The notes under the pieces: model-generated | The model's input: the letters and a program-made list of their open reading frames with translations, nothing else | Database searches by the model: none | What the model was told of the DNA's origin: nothing | DNA from: Thalassobaculum sp. OXR-137 | GTDB taxonomy: Bacteria > Pseudomonadota > Alphaproteobacteria > Thalassobaculales > Thalassobaculaceae | DNA length: 64,000 nucleotides | Direction: 5' to 3' | Assembly: GCF_034377285.1 (NCBI RefSeq) | Contig: NZ_CP139715.1 | Coordinates: 3,580,001-3,644,000, forward strand | In this document: positions 9,184 to 18,945 of the stretch, piece after piece | Numbering within the stretch: the stretch's first letter is position 1 | Layout: every line of letters starts with the position of its first letter | Position numbers and translations under genes: made by a program

Positions 9184-10391
9184 CCGCTGAGTCCGGTGCC
9201 GAGTCCGGTGTGCCTCTGGTCTACATCATTGCCGGCGAAGCCTCGGGCGACGCGCTGGGAGCTGGGCTGATCCGCGCGCTGCGCGCCGAAACCGGCGGGC
9301 AGGTCGAGGTCGCCGGCATCGGCGGCGAGCGGATGGCGGCGGAAGGCCTTCAGAGCCTGTTCCCGATCAGCGAGATGGCGGTGATGGGAATCTTCGAGAT
9401 CCTGCCCAAGGCACCGAAGATGCTGGGCCGGATCCGCGAGACCGTGGCCGATATCCGGGCGCGCAAGCCGGCCGCCGTGGTCACCATCGACAGCAAGGCC
9501 TTCACCATGCGGGTGAACAAGCGCCTGCACGCCCTGCGCACGAAGTCCGGCGAGGGACCGAAGCTGGTTCATTGGGTGCCGCCGACGGTCTGGGCCTGGC
9601 GGCCCGGACGTGCGGAGGCGATCTCCCGGTATCTCGACCACCTGTTGGCGCTGTATCCGTTCGAGCCGCCCTATTTCGAGGCGCATGGGCTCGCGACCAC
9701 CTTCGTCGGGCATCCGGCCGCCGTGGCCCCTGACGGCAGCGGCAAGCGCTTCAAGGGCCGATACGGCCTGCCGGCCGGCGCGCCGGTGCTGGGAGTTTTT
9801 CCGGGCAGCCGTCCGGGCGAGGTGAAACGGCTGCTGCCGATCTTCGGCGATGTGGTCGACCGTCTTGCCGCGCGCTATCAGGGCCTGCGGGTGGTGCTGC
9901 CGACGGTCTCGGGCGTGGCGGACGCGGTGAAGGCGGGGACGGCCAACTGGCGGGCGCCGGTGACCGTCGTCACCGAGCACCGGCACAAGGCAGACGCCTT
10001 CGCCGCCTGCACGGTCGCCCTGGCGGCCTCGGGGACGGTCACCCTGGAACTCAGTCTGGCCGGGGTGCCGACGGTGGTGGCCTATCGGGTGAACGCCCTG
10101 TCGGCGGCGATCGCCCGCCGGCTGGTGGACCCGGAGGCGGTGGTTCTGACCAACAAGCTGATGGGCAAGCGGGTGATCCCGCAATTCCTGCAGGAGGACT
10201 GCACGGCGGACCGGCTGACCGTGGCGATCGAGCGGCTGTTCGACGATCCCCGCGCCCGGGCCGAGCAGGGGGCCGCCAGCGAGGCGATCCGCGCGATGCT
10301 CACGGTCAACGGCGAGGATCCGTCGGTGCGGGCGGCACGCACCGTGCTGAAGGTGATGCGCGAAGAGGCCGACGCCCTGGTGGCGGATTAG
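9180..10391 (+). CDS. lpxB: Lipid-A-disaccharide synthase
   Basis: LpxB is a GT-B glycosyltransferase (GT19) that condenses lipid X with UDP-2,3-diacylglucosamine to give the tetraacyl disaccharide. The 403-residue protein begins YIIAGEASGDALGAGLIRAL, the family hallmark, followed by IGGERMAAEGL, VTIDSKAFTMRV and the WVPPTVWAWRPGRA segment. The C-terminal nucleotide-binding half carries LGVFPGSRPGEVKR and AASGTVTLELSLAGVPTVVAYR. GTG is the start, overlapping the lpxI stop. This is the last gene of the envelope operon; transcription then meets palindromes and a terminator. Confidence 0.96.
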   Translation: MTAESGAESGVPLVYIIAGEASGDALGAGLIRALRAETGGQVEVAGIGGERMAAEGLQSLFPISEMAVMGIFEILPKAPKMLGRIRETVADIRARKPAAVVTIDSKAFTMRVNKRLHALRTKSGEGPKLVHWVPPTVWAWRPGRAEAISRYLDHLLALYPFEPPYFEAHGLATTFVGHPAAVAPDGSGKRFKGRYGLPAGAPVLGVFPGSRPGEVKRLLPIFGDVVDRLAARYQGLRVVLPTVSGVADAVKAGTANWRAPVTVVTEHRHKADAFAACTVALAASGTVTLELSLAGVPTVVAYRVNALSAAIARRLVDPEAVVLTNKLMGKRVIPQFLQEDCTADRLTVAIERLFDDPRARAEQGAASEAIRAMLTVNGEDPSVRAARTVLKVMREEADALVAD

Positions 10392-10412
10392 AACCTCAAA
10401 CCATGGAACTGG

Positions 10413-10563
10413 CCCGGGTCTCCCGGGATGACGGTTCTGGCATTCTCTCTCCAATCACTTCCCGGCCGTGTGCCGGGATCCACCATTGGGTTGCGCGGGA
10501 TTCGGGACGCTCCCTTTCGAGGTTAAGACACGCCCTCGCGTGGACCCCGGACAAAATCCGGGG
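10413..10563. repeat. Cluster of three short palindromes in the lpxB-gltA spacer
   Basis: The 274-base spacer between lpxB and gltA contains three separate perfect hairpins before the terminator. They are CCCGGG with a 3-base loop (10413-10427), CCCGGC with a 5-base loop (10461-10477), and CCCCGGA with a CAAAA loop (10545-10563). The last, with flanking TGGA and AGTG, looks like the dispersed REP-like elements common between alphaproteobacterial genes. No coding potential was seen. Membership of a genome-wide repeat family is inference from form, since only one copy of each is in the window. Confidence 0.55.
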
Positions 10564-10612
10564 AGTGTGGAGGGTTGGAAAGAGGGCGGGGTTAACTGCC
10601 TCTTCAAACGAG

Positions 10613-10638
10613 AAAGGGCGGCCTGGAGGCCGCCCTTT
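10613..10638. terminator. Bidirectional terminator between lpxB and gltA
   Basis: A perfect 11-base-pair stem (AAAGGGCGGCC / GGCCGCCCTTT) with a TGGA loop lies between the convergent lpxB and gltA genes. The A and T ends of the stem give a short U-run on either strand, so it can end transcription from both sides. Confidence 0.85.
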
Positions 10639-10665
10639 GCAGTCGGTCAGGCGAGGCGGGAAGCC

Positions 10666-11970
10666 TCAGCCGCGCTTCTCCAGCGGGACGTATTCGCGTT
10701 CGGTCGGACCGGTGTAGAGCTGACGCGGACGGCCGATCTTCTGGCCCGGTTCCTCGATCATCTCCTTCCACTGCGCGACCCAGCCGACCGTGCGGGCGAC
10801 GGCGAACAGCACGGTGAACATCGAGGTCGGGAAGCCCAGCGCCTTCAGCACGATACCCGAATAGAAGTCGACGTTCGGGAACAGCTTCTTCTCCACGAAA
10901 TACGGATCCGACAGCGCGATCTTCTCCAGCTCCATGGCCAGCTCGAGCAGCGGATCGTCCAGGTTCAGCTCTTCCAGAACCTCGTGACAGGACTTCTGCA
11001 TCACCTTGGCGCGCGGGTCGTAGTTCTTGTAGACCCGGTGGCCGAAGCCCATCAGGCGGAACGGATCGTCCTTGTCCTTCGCGCGCTCGATGAACTCGGG
11101 GATGTTGTCCTTGTGGCCGATCTCCTCGAGCATCTTCAGCACCGCCTCGTTGGCGCCGCCATGGGCGGGACCCCACAGCGAAGCAACGCCGGCGGCGATG
11201 CAGGCGAACGGATTGGCGCCGGAGGAACCCGCCAGACGCACCGTGGAGGTGGAGGCGTTCTGCTCGTGGTCGGCATGCAGGATGAAAATCCGGTCCATGG
11301 CGCGGGCCACGGTCGGGCTGATCACGTATTCCTCGGCCGGGACCGCGAAGGTCATGTAGAGGAAGTTCTCGGCGTAGGAGAGATCGTTGCGCGGGTAGTT
11401 GAACGGCTGACCCACCGAGTACTTGTAGGCCATGGCCGCGATGGTCGGCATCTTGGCGATCAGGCGGAAGGACGCGACCATCCGCTGGTGCTCGTCATGG
11501 ATGTCCGTGCTGTCGTGGTAGAAGGCCGACAGGCCGCCGACAACGCCGCACATGATCGCCATCGGGTGAGCGTCGCGCCGGAAGCCGCGGTAGAAGTTCG
11601 CCAGCTGCTCGTGCAGCATCGTGTGGTACGTCACGTCGTGGACGAACTTTTCCTTCTGCTTCTGCGTCGGCAGGTCGCCGTTGAGCAGCAGGTGGGCGAC
11701 GTCCATGAAGTCAGACTTCTCGGCCAGATCCTCGATCGAATAGCCGCGGTGCAGCAATTGGCCGATATCGCCGTCGATATAGGTCAGGCCCGACTCGCAG
11801 GAACCGGTGGAGGTGAAGCCCGGGTCGTAGGTGAAATGCCCGGTCTGCGCGTACAGCTTGCGCACGTCGATCACGCTCGGACCCATGGTGCCCGCGATCA
11901 CGGGAAGCTCGAAGCTCTCGCCGGACGCGTTATCGGTGAGGGTGAACGTGCCGGTATTGCTCTGGCTCAT
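10666..11970 (-). CDS. gltA: Citrate synthase (type II, hexameric)
   Basis: GltA condenses acetyl-CoA with oxaloacetate to citrate at the entry of the TCA cycle. The 434-residue protein has the N-terminal extension of the Gram-negative hexameric, NADH-sensitive type. Catalytic residues are readable: His270 in [11 protein letters not shown], His311 in [15 protein letters not shown], and Asp368 in [19 protein letters not shown] precedes them. It ends against the terminator shared with lpxB. gltX lies 75 bases upstream on the same strand, so the two may be cotranscribed or gltA may have its own promoter in that gap. Confidence 0.96.
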   Translation of the reverse strand: MSQSNTGTFTLTDNASGESFELPVIAGTMGPSVIDVRKLYAQTGHFTYDPGFTSTGSCESGLTYIDGDIGQLLHRGYSIEDLAEKSDFMDVAHLLLNGDLPTQKQKEKFVHDVTYHTMLHEQLANFYRGFRRDAHPMAIMCGVVGGLSAFYHDSTDIHDEHQRMVASFRLIAKMPTIAAMAYKYSVGQPFNYPRNDLSYAENFLYMTFAVPAEEYVISPTVARAMDRIFILHADHEQNASTSTVRLAGSSGANPFACIAAGVASLWGPAHGGANEAVLKMLEEIGHKDNIPEFIERAKDKDDPFRLMGFGHRVYKNYDPRAKVMQKSCHEVLEELNLDDPLLELAMELEKIALSDPYFVEKKLFPNVDFYSGIVLKALGFPTSMFTVLFAVARTVGWVAQWKEMIEEPGQKIGRPRQLYTGPTEREYVPLEKRG

Positions 11971-12045
11971 CTTTTAGTCCCCTGTTTCGAAGCCGCGCTC
12001 CCGGTTGGCCAGGATCAATGCGCAGCGGCGCGCGGATACTATCCG

Positions 12046-13458
12046 CTAGTGTGCAGTGCCGCAAACGGCGTCGATACGCCTGAGCGACTCATCTTTGCCA
12101 AGAACCGCCAGGACCTCGAAAATTCCCGGCGATGTGGTCGATCCAGTAAGGGCGGCGCGCAACGGTTGCGCCGCTTTGCCGAGCTTCAGTTCCTGAGCCT
12201 CAGCAAAAGAGCGCACTGCCTCCTCAACGTCCCCCTCCTGGAAAGAATTAAGCCCACGGAGCTTTTCCGCAAGCCCCGACAACACACGCCTGCCGTCGTC
12301 GTCGAGCAGCTTGTTTGCTTTTTCGTCAAAGCTGAGCGGCAGGGTGGCGGCGTAGAACCGCGCGTTGTCCGCCAGTTCGTTGATCGTGCGGGCGCGCGCC
12401 TTCAATCCTTCCATCCCGGAACGGATGCGGCCTTCCGTCTCCTCGGTCAGGGAGAGACCCTCCGGCTCGGCGCGCAGACGCACCAGCACCAGGTCGGCGA
12501 GCCGGTCGTTGTCGGCCTCGCGGATATAGTGGCCGTTCAGGTTCTCCAGCTTGGCGAAATCGAAGCGCGAGGCCGACCGGCCGACGCCGCCCAGGTCGAA
12601 CAGCTCGATCGCCTTGTCCCGCGGCACGATCTCCTCGTCGCCATGGGCCCAGCCGAGGCGCAGGAGGTAGTTGTTCAGCGCCTCGGGCAGGTAGCCCATG
12701 TCGCGATAGGCATCGACGCCGAGCGCGCCGTGGCGCTTCGACAGCTTGGCGCCGTCCGGTCCGTGGATCAGCGGGATATGGGCGAAGACCGGCACGTCCC
12801 AGCCCATGGCGCGGTAGATCACCGCCTGACGGAACGCGTTGTTCAGGTGGTCGTCGCCGCGGATCACATGGGTGATGCCCATGTCGTGATCGTCGACCAC
12901 CACCGAGTGCATGTAGGTCGGGGTGCCGTCGGCACGCAGGATGATCATGTCGTCGAGCTGGGCGTTCGGCACGGTGACCGAACCCTGCACCGCGTCGACG
13001 ATCGTGGTTTCCCCGTCCTGGGGGGCCTTGATGCGGATGACGGGATCGACGCCGGCCGGCGCCTCGGACGGATCGCGGTCGCGCCAGGTGCCGTCGTAGC
13101 GCGGCTGCCGGCCCTCGGCCCGGGCGGTCTCGCGCATCTGCTCTAGCTCCTCCGGCGAGCAGTAGCAGCGATAGGCCTCGCCCTTTTCCAGGAGCTGGTG
13201 GGCGACCGCGGTGTGACGCTCGATCTGGGCGAGCTGGAACACCGGCGCCTCGTCGCCGTCGAGCCCGAGCCAGGCCAGACCGTCGAGGATCGCCTCGACC
13301 GCTTCCGGGGTGGAGCGTTTGCGGTCTGTGTCTTCGATACGCAACAGGTAGCGCCCGCCGTGGTGGCGCGCGAACAGCCAGTTGAACAGCGCCGTGCGCG
13401 CACCGCCGATATGCAGGAACCCGGTGGGCGAGGGGGCGAAGCGGGTGACGACCGACAT
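12046..13458 (-). CDS. gltX: Glutamyl-tRNA synthetase
   Basis: GltX charges tRNA-Glu (and, if non-discriminating, tRNA-Gln) with glutamate. The 470-residue class I synthetase shows the first nucleotide-binding motif as [21 protein letters not shown] (HIGH-type HIGG at residues 16-19). [10 protein letters not shown] follows, and the second motif KLSKRHG is near residue 240. A helical anticodon-binding region follows. Many alphaproteobacteria have two GltX paralogues; which one this is cannot be told from the sequence alone. It is divergent from comEC with only 14 bases between the outermost possible starts. Confidence 0.95.
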   Translation of the reverse strand: MSVVTRFAPSPTGFLHIGGARTALFNWLFARHHGGRYLLRIEDTDRKRSTPEAVEAILDGLAWLGLDGDEAPVFQLAQIERHTAVAHQLLEKGEAYRCYCSPEELEQMRETARAEGRQPRYDGTWRDRDPSEAPAGVDPVIRIKAPQDGETTIVDAVQGSVTVPNAQLDDMIILRADGTPTYMHSVVVDDHDMGITHVIRGDDHLNNAFRQAVIYRAMGWDVPVFAHIPLIHGPDGAKLSKRHGALGVDAYRDMGYLPEALNNYLLRLGWAHGDEEIVPRDKAIELFDLGGVGRSASRFDFAKLENLNGHYIREADNDRLADLVLVRLRAEPEGLSLTEETEGRIRSGMEGLKARARTINELADNARFYAATLPLSFDEKANKLLDDDGRRVLSGLAEKLRGLNSFQEGDVEEAVRSFAEAQELKLGKAAQPLRAALTGSTTSPGIFEVLAVLGKDESLRRIDAVCGTAH

Positions 13459-13472
13459 GGAAAGCCTTTCAC

Positions 13473-15737
13473 ATGCGCGAGCGGTTGAACGGGGAGCTTC
13501 CCGGCGGCCGGCGCCGGAAAGGGCGACCGGTGTCTAGCACAGGCCTGCGCGAGGCGCGACCGTGGCGCCACCCGGAGCGGCCGGCGGCGCCCGCAGCCGG
13601 GGCGGACGGGCGCCCCCTCGCGGTTCGGCGGCCGGCTCCCCGGCGCGACCCGCTCGGCGCGTTCCGCCGGGCGTTCGCAGCGGATCGGGCGCGCTGGCCG
13701 CTCTGGCTGCCGGTCGCCTTCGCCGCCGGCATCGCGCTGTACTTCGCCCTGCCGTCCGAGCCGCCCCTGGCCGCCGCCCTGGTGCCGGCCCCGGCCGTCG
13801 CCGCCGCTGCCTGGGGCCTGAGGGGGCGCGAGCCGGCGCTGTGGTGCGCCCTGCTTCTGCTGTTCGCGACCCTCGGGCTGGGAGCGGCGGCGCTGCGCAC
13901 GGCGGCGACGCAGACGGTCCTGCTGACGACGCCGATATGGGCCCAGGTCGAGGGCGTCGTGGAACGGGTGGAGAAGCGGCCCGGGGATGTCCGCCTCACC
14001 CTGATCGAGGTTCAGGCCGCCGGCGGCGCGCGCGCGGTCCCGTATCGGGTGCGGATCGTCTGCCGCAGGCTCGAGCGGGTGCCCGGCATCGGCGACCGGG
14101 TGCGCCTGCGCGCCCGGCTGACGCCGCCGCCGCCGCCGTCGGTTCCCGGCGGCTTCGATTTCCAGCGCAGCGCCTTCTTCGACGGGCTGGGAGCAGTCGG
14201 ATTCGCCGTGGGCGAGCCCGAGCTGGTGTCGGCCGAGCCCGAGGGGAGCCTTACGCTGGCCGTGGGCAGGCTGCGGACCGCCGTGGCCGACCGGCTGGCT
14301 GCCGCACTTCCGGGGCCGGCGGGGGCGGTGGCGGCCGCGCTGATCGTCGGCGAACGGGCCGGGCTGGACGAGGCGACCCAGGCGGCGTTCCGCGATTCCG
14401 GACTGGCCCATCTGCTGGCGATCTCCGGCCTGCATATGGGGCTGGTGGCGGGCACCCTGTTCGCCGGTGTGCGGCTGGCCCTGTGTCTGATCCCCGGCGT
14501 CGCCCTGCGCCGGCCGGTCAAGAAAATCGCCGCCTGCGTCGCGCTGACCGGCAGCGTCGCCTACCTGGTGCTGGCCGGCGCCCCGGTGCCGACCCAGCGC
14601 GCTTTCCTGATGGCGGCGGCGGTCCTGTCCGCGGTGCTGGTGGATCGTGAGGCGGTCAGCCTGCGGCTGGTGGCGCTGGCGGCTTTCGCGGTGCTCGCGA
14701 TCCGGCCCGACGTGCTGACCGGCGCCAGTTTCCAGCTATCCTTCGCCGCCGTGATCGCCCTCGTGGCGGTCCACGAGTCCTGGCGCCGGCGGGGACGGCG
14801 GGGGGAGGGCGGTGCCCGGCGATGGATGCTGGGCGGGCCCCGGTATCTCGCGGGCGTGGCGGTGACCTCCCTGGTGGCGACGGCGGCGACGGCCCCCTTC
14901 GTGACCTTCCATTTCCAGGCCATCGCCCTGGGCGGCCTTCCGGCGAACATGCTGGCGGTGCCGCTGACGGCCTTCGTCACCATGCCGGCCGGGATCGTCG
15001 CACTGCTGGCCATGCCGCTGGGTCTGGAGGGCTGGGTGCTGCCGGTGATGGGGCTGGGGATCGACGCCACCCTGGCGGTCGCCGACCGCGTCGTGGCATG
15101 GACCGGTCCGGCCGCCGGGGTGCATCCGCTGCCGGTCTCGGGGCTCGCCGCGCTGTCGCTGGGGGGATGCTGGCTGGCGATCTGGCGCGGCCGCCTGCGC
15201 TGGTTCGGCCTTATGCCGTTGGCGGCAGGCGGGCTGGTCTGGGCGAGTGTGACGCCGCCGGACGTCCTGATCTCAGCCGACGGGCAGCTCAGCGCGGTGG
15301 CCATGGGGGACGGCGGGGCCTGGGTGGTCTCGACCGCCCGGGGCAACCAGTTCTCCCGCTCGGTCTGGGCACGGCGCTGGGGGGTGGAGGAGACGGTGAC
15401 GGTCACCGCCTGGGACCGGGACCAAGAGGCCGAGGGGGCTGCCCTAGCCTGCGACGACCTGGGTTGCACGCTGCGGCGCCGCGGGCAGCTGCTGTCGCTG
15501 GTCGCGAGCCAGGAGGCCGCCGTGGAGGATTGCGCGGCGGCAGACGTCCTGGTGGCGGTGGTTCGCATCCGGACGGCCTGTGACGGCCCGCGGATTGTGG
15601 TGCACGCTCCGGACCTGCGGCGAGACGGCGCTCACGCCGTCTGGCTGGGACCGAACGGCCCGCGCGTGGAGTCCGTCCGGGCGCGGCGGGGCGAGCGGCC
15701 CTGGGTGCCGGGCGGCGAAGAGAGCGCGGCCGATTGA
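13473..15737 (+). CDS. comEC: ComEC/Rec2 family membrane protein (competence DNA channel)
   Basis: ComEC forms the inner-membrane channel that passes single-stranded DNA into the cytoplasm during natural transformation. The protein (754 residues from the first ATG) has an N-terminal membrane pair, a soluble OB-like DUF4131 region at roughly residues 150-230, and the core Competence domain with [33 protein letters not shown]. Many helices follow. The tail after about residue 590 is soluble and I do not see an intact metallo-beta-lactamase HxHxDH motif. The start is uncertain: ATG 13473 leaves almost no room for a promoter opposite gltX, and GTG 13530, preceded by GGAAAGGG, is a good alternative. 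Confidence 0.9.
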   Translation: MRERLNGELPGGRRRKGRPVSSTGLREARPWRHPERPAAPAAGADGRPLAVRRPAPRRDPLGAFRRAFAADRARWPLWLPVAFAAGIALYFALPSEPPLAAALVPAPAVAAAAWGLRGREPALWCALLLLFATLGLGAAALRTAATQTVLLTTPIWAQVEGVVERVEKRPGDVRLTLIEVQAAGGARAVPYRVRIVCRRLERVPGIGDRVRLRARLTPPPPPSVPGGFDFQRSAFFDGLGAVGFAVGEPELVSAEPEGSLTLAVGRLRTAVADRLAAALPGPAGAVAAALIVGERAGLDEATQAAFRDSGLAHLLAISGLHMGLVAGTLFAGVRLALCLIPGVALRRPVKKIAACVALTGSVAYLVLAGAPVPTQRAFLMAAAVLSAVLVDREAVSLRLVALAAFAVLAIRPDVLTGASFQLSFAAVIALVAVHESWRRRGRRGEGGARRWMLGGPRYLAGVAVTSLVATAATAPFVTFHFQAIALGGLPANMLAVPLTAFVTMPAGIVALLAMPLGLEGWVLPVMGLGIDATLAVADRVVAWTGPAAGVHPLPVSGLAALSLGGCWLAIWRGRLRWFGLMPLAAGGLVWASVTPPDVLISADGQLSAVAMGDGGAWVVSTARGNQFSRSVWARRWGVEETVTVTAWDRDQEAEGAALACDDLGCTLRRRGQLLSLVASQEAAVEDCAAADVLVAVVRIRTACDGPRIVVHAPDLRRDGAHAVWLGPNGPRVESVRARRGERPWVPGGEESAAD

Positions 15738-15850
15738 TCTGAAGGGTGCCACTTGGGATCAGGCTCCGCCGTCCGACGTCACACGTCGAAAAATACGGAT
15801 TTGCTCAAGCCCCGGCGCGATTCCGGCTCTTTGCGCGAAAAGCTTGGGTT

Positions 15851-15880
15851 AAAGTTTTGATGACTCAGGGATAAAACTTT
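15851..15880. promoter_or_regulatory. Inverted repeat AAAGTTTT-N14-AAAACTTT
   Basis: A perfect 8-base inverted repeat with a 14-base spacer lies in an A+T-rich patch of the spacer between comEC and the small gene at 15952, about 70 bases upstream of that gene. Arm length and spacing fit a dimeric repressor or activator site. There is no T-run after it on either strand, so a terminator is less likely. The regulator is unknown. Confidence 0.35.
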
Positions 15881-15951
15881 TCACTGTTTTGCGGTCCGAG
15901 AATCCCTTAAATCCAATATATTCTTTCTTGAATCGATTGGTGGGGTCGGTG

Positions 15952-16254
15952 ATGCGCATGCCGGTACGGGAATGCTCCTTCGCGATCCTTGCGGATTCCG
16001 TTGCCGAAGTTGTCGGCAAGAAAAACCTCGCCTATGTCGCGATCAAGCAGGCTGCATCGACAGATAACCCCGCGCGAGAGCGCTGGGCCTCGAACCTGTT
16101 CGGCCAGATTTCCCTGAGCAACCGCAAGCAGATCCGGTCAAACGCGATGGTGAAGGCCCAGGACGAGCGCCAGAAACGCCGGGCCGAGGACAAGCGCGTG
16201 AAGGAAGTGAAGGGCGTCGACTGGGGCAACCTGTTCGCCCAATCCGGATCCTGA
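15952..16254 (+). CDS. Conserved-looking small basic protein, function unknown
   Basis: I do not recognise this family. The 100-residue product is soluble, with no signal peptide. The first half (CSFAILADSVAEVVGKKNLAYVAIKQ) is mixed helical. The second half is strongly basic and helical (KAQDERQKRRAEDKRVKEVKG) and ends GVDWGNLFAQSGS. The frame is open back to a TTG at 15889, but that upstream stretch is A+T-rich like a promoter region, so I prefer the ATG at 15952, with GGTGGGG upstream. It faces lexA with an imperfect hairpin between them. High charge suggests nucleic-acid or ribosome contact, which is inference only. Confidence 0.6.
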   Translation: MRMPVRECSFAILADSVAEVVGKKNLAYVAIKQAASTDNPARERWASNLFGQISLSNRKQIRSNAMVKAQDERQKRRAEDKRVKEVKGVDWGNLFAQSGS

Positions 16255-16295
16255 CGGGCCGCCGCACCGCCATCCCAATCTGCCGCGCACCGAAA

Positions 16296-16324
16296 GCGGA
16301 TCCGCCCGACCCGGGCAGATCCGC
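16296..16324. terminator. Probable bidirectional terminator hairpin
   Basis: A 12-base-pair stem with one mismatch (GCGGATC, mismatch, GCCCG; loop ACC) lies between the convergent ends of the small gene and lexA. It has no T-run, so termination would be weak or factor-assisted. Confidence 0.45.
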
Positions 16325-16335
16325 GTCCAGTATCG

Positions 16336-17052
16336 TCAGTAGTTCCGGATAAGGCCGACCAGCCGTCCCTGGATGCGCACCCGATCCGGGCCGAAAATCT
16401 GGATCTTGTACGCGGCGTTCGCAGGCTCCAGGGCGACGGAATTGCCCTTCCGGCGCAGCCGCTTGAGGGTGGCCTCCCGCTCGTCGATCAGGGCGACCAC
16501 GATCGCCCCGTTCTCCGCCGTGTCGCAGCGCCGGACGATCACCGTGTCGCCGTCGAAGATCCCGTCCTCGATCATCGAATCCCCGGCGATCTCAAGGGCG
16601 TAATGCTCCCCCCCGGCGACCATGGACAGCGGCACCGAGACCGTGCTGGTCGGGTCGCTGATCGCTTCGATGGCGGTACCGGCGGCGATCCGGCCGTAGA
16701 GCGGCAGCTCGAACCCGCCGTCGCTGTCGGACGGCCGCTCCCGCCCGCCGCTGCGCATCGGGAAGTTCCCCGGAATGACGTTGGGCGAGAACCCGCGGAT
16801 CGCCGGTTCCGGCGTCCCGGCAACCGCCGCCGTCGTGCCTTCCGGCAGCTTCAAGACCTCCAGCGCCCGCGCCCTGTGGGGCAGGCGCCGGATGAAGCCG
16901 CGCTCCTCCAGGGCCGTGATCAGACGATGGATGCCGGACTTGGATTTGAGGCTCAACGCCTCCTTCATCTCGTCGAACGAGGGCGAGACCCCGCCTTCCT
17001 CCAGCCGCCTGTGGATGAACATCAGCAGTTCGTGCTGCTTGCGGGTGAGCAT
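16336..17052 (-). CDS. lexA: SOS repressor LexA
   Basis: LexA represses DNA-repair genes and cleaves itself when bound by RecA filaments. The 238-residue protein opens [17 protein letters not shown] with a winged helix ([22 protein letters not shown]). The S24 protease domain has cleavage site Ala124-Gly125 (RIAAG), nucleophile Ser159 in GDSM and general base Lys197 in EATLKR. The open frame extends 22 codons further upstream. I reject that start because family members begin at this methionine and because the upstream ATG would fall inside the probable LexA operator. It follows moeA on the same strand. Confidence 0.95.
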   Translation of the reverse strand: MLTRKQHELLMFIHRRLEEGGVSPSFDEMKEALSLKSKSGIHRLITALEERGFIRRLPHRARALEVLKLPEGTTAAVAGTPEPAIRGFSPNVIPGNFPMRSGGRERPSDSDGGFELPLYGRIAAGTAIEAISDPTSTVSVPLSMVAGGEHYALEIAGDSMIEDGIFDGDTVIVRRCDTAENGAIVVALIDEREATLKRLRRKGNSVALEPANAAYKIQIFGPDRVRIQGRLVGLIRNY

Positions 17053-17108
17053 CGGGTCCCTCGGCTTTCCGCCGCCACGACGCACGGCAAGCGGGCCGGC
17101 GCTCAGGC

Positions 17109-17123
17109 GAACAAACATGGTAC
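17109..17123 (-). promoter_or_regulatory. Probable LexA box (GTAC-N7-GTTC)
   Basis: On the minus strand, 57 bases upstream of the lexA start, the sequence reads GTACCATGTTTGTTC. The alphaproteobacterial LexA operator is GTTC-N7-GTTC; this has the right spacing and one mismatch. Autoregulation of lexA by such a box is established in the class. Application here is inference. Confidence 0.5.
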
Positions 17124-17204
17124 AAACACCGATGTTCTACTTTTGATCCGCCGGCAGGTCAAGGCCTGTGGATAAGTCGGGGGACAGTATCCGGCGCGAC
17201 TCGC

Positions 17205-18458
17205 CTAAATAGACAGAAAGTCGCCGTCGAGGCTGAGCACGCGCACCGTATCGCCGGCCTTGCGACTCGGATCGTTGGCCGGCCGGACGATCAAGCAATC
17301 GGCGGCGGCGAGACGCGACATCATCGAGCTGTCCTGGCGCGGGAAGGGGCGGACATGGCGGCGCCCGTCCTCGGCTCTTTCCCAGGTCGCCCGGACATAG
17401 TCCTGACGTCTGTCATTCTCCTTTAGGTCGACGGCGAGGACCGCCTGTTCCTCTTTGGCGCCGACCGTCTCCAGGCCCAGCATGGTCTCCAGGGCCGGGC
17501 GCAGGAACACGGTGGCGCAGACCACCGTAGACACCGGATTCCCGGGCAATCCGAGCATCGGCACCCCGGCGAAGCGGCCGAAGATCAGCGGCTTGCCCGG
17601 GCGCATGGCAATCTTCCAGAAGCCGACCTCCAACGCGTCGGCGCCGAACTCCGTGTCGCGCAGGGCTTTCTGCACAAGGTCGTGGCGGCCGACCGACGCA
17701 CCGCCGGTGGTGACCAGCATGTCCGCCCCGCGCGCGCCGGCCGCAAGACGCCGCAGCGCGCCCTCGTCATCCGGGGCGATCCCGAGGTCGACCGGCTCGC
17801 CGCCGATGGCGCGCACCACCGCCGCGAGCGCATAGGCGTTGGAGGAGACGATGCGCATCGGGTCGGTCAACTCGCCCGGACGCACGATTTCGTCGCCGGT
17901 GGACAGAATCGCGACACGCGGTTTCCGCCGCACGCTGATCCAGGGCACATTCATGGTCGCCGCCAGGCCGATATCGCGGGCCGACAGGCGGCGTCCGGCG
18001 GCGATGCCGAGATCGCCCGCATGGAAGTCGAGACCTGCCGGGCGGATATAGGTGCCGGATGCCGCGCCTTCGCGCACGGTGACGGCGGCACCGTCCTCCT
18101 CGCTGTCGGCGTCCACATCCTCCTGGATGACGATGGCATCGGCGCCGTCGGGCACCGGGCCGCCGGTAAAGATGCGCACGCATTCCCCGGGACCGACCGT
18201 GCCGTCGAACAATCCGCCCGCCGGGGCGGCCCCGATCCGCGTCAGGGTCGCCGGCACGCTGGCGACGTCTTGAGCACGCACCGCGTATCCGTCCATAGCC
18301 GAGACCGCCACCGGCGGCTGGGTGCGGCGCGCGGTGATCGGCTCGGCGGTGACCCGGCCGAGCGCCTCGGTCAGCGCCACCATCTCCGCCGGCATCGGCG
18401 TCATCGCCGACAGGATGCGGTCCAGCGCGTCGGCTACCGGCAGCAGGTCGTCACTCAC
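17205..18458 (-). CDS. moeA: Molybdopterin molybdenumtransferase MoeA
   Basis: MoeA inserts molybdate into adenylylated molybdopterin, releasing AMP and forming the molybdenum cofactor. The 417-residue protein shows the family sequence [12 protein letters not shown] early, then [19 protein letters not shown], the MoCF-binding core ([31 protein letters not shown]) and GLPGNPVS near the C-terminus. Its start overlaps the end of moaC by 8 bases, so the two cofactor genes are coupled. The run trpG-trpD-trpC-moaC-moeA-lexA is a conserved alphaproteobacterial arrangement. Confidence 0.95.
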   Translation of the reverse strand: MSDDLLPVADALDRILSAMTPMPAEMVALTEALGRVTAEPITARRTQPPVAVSAMDGYAVRAQDVASVPATLTRIGAAPAGGLFDGTVGPGECVRIFTGGPVPDGADAIVIQEDVDADSEEDGAAVTVREGAASGTYIRPAGLDFHAGDLGIAAGRRLSARDIGLAATMNVPWISVRRKPRVAILSTGDEIVRPGELTDPMRIVSSNAYALAAVVRAIGGEPVDLGIAPDDEGALRRLAAGARGADMLVTTGGASVGRHDLVQKALRDTEFGADALEVGFWKIAMRPGKPLIFGRFAGVPMLGLPGNPVSTVVCATVFLRPALETMLGLETVGAKEEQAVLAVDLKENDRRQDYVRATWERAEDGRRHVRPFPRQDSSMMSRLAAADCLIVRPANDPSRKAGDTVRVLSLDGDFLSI

Positions 18459-18927
18459 CCCTGTAGTCTCCGGATTTGCCGCCGGACTTGGCCACCAGCC
18501 GGATATCGCCGATCCGCATGGCCTTATCGACGGCCTTGGCCATGTCGTAGACGGTCAGCGCGGCGACCGACACGGCGGTCAGCGCCTCCATCTCCACGCC
18601 GGTGCGGCCCTTCAGCTTGCAGGTCGCCTCGATATCGACGGCATCGCGCGCCTCGTCGATGGTCAGCGCCACCTTCACCGAGGTCAGCGCCAATGGGTGG
18701 CAGAGCGGGATCAGGTCCGGGGTGCGCTTGGCGCCCATGATGCCGGCCAGCCGGGCGACAGACAGCACGTCGCCCTTCTTCACCCCGCCGCCGCGGATCA
18801 GCGCGATGGTCTCGGGGGCGGCATAGACCGAGCCGCGGGCGGTGGCGACCCGTTCGGTCTCCTCCTTGTCGCCGACATCGACCATATGCGCCTTGCCGGC
18901 GGCGTCGAAATGCGTGAAGTCGCTCAT
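18451..18927 (-). CDS. moaC: Cyclic pyranopterin monophosphate synthase MoaC
   Basis: With MoaA, MoaC converts GTP through 3',8-cyclo-7,8-dihydro-GTP to cyclic pyranopterin monophosphate, the first stage of molybdenum cofactor synthesis. The 158-residue protein contains [60 protein letters not shown] and the C-terminal KSGGKSGDY, all standard for MoaC. It lies 18 bases downstream of trpC and overlaps moeA. moaA, moaB and the others are not in this window. Confidence 0.96.
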   Translation of the reverse strand: MSDFTHFDAAGKAHMVDVGDKEETERVATARGSVYAAPETIALIRGGGVKKGDVLSVARLAGIMGAKRTPDLIPLCHPLALTSVKVALTIDEARDAVDIEATCKLKGRTGVEMEALTAVSVAALTVYDMAKAVDKAMRIGDIRLVAKSGGKSGDYRGE

Positions 18928-18945
18928 TCTCTCGGGCCCGTGGGT

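Noticed and set aside
10468-13146. An 892-codon open frame on the plus strand
   Set aside because: It lies opposite gltA and gltX and starts in the palindrome spacer; its composition (His, Arg, Gly, Asp rich) is typical of a reverse-strand shadow.
15774-15788. CGACGT-CAC-ACGTCG hairpin followed by AAAAAT after comEC
   Set aside because: The A-run is on the wrong strand for a terminator of comEC, and the 3-base loop with 6-base stem is short; it could be chance.
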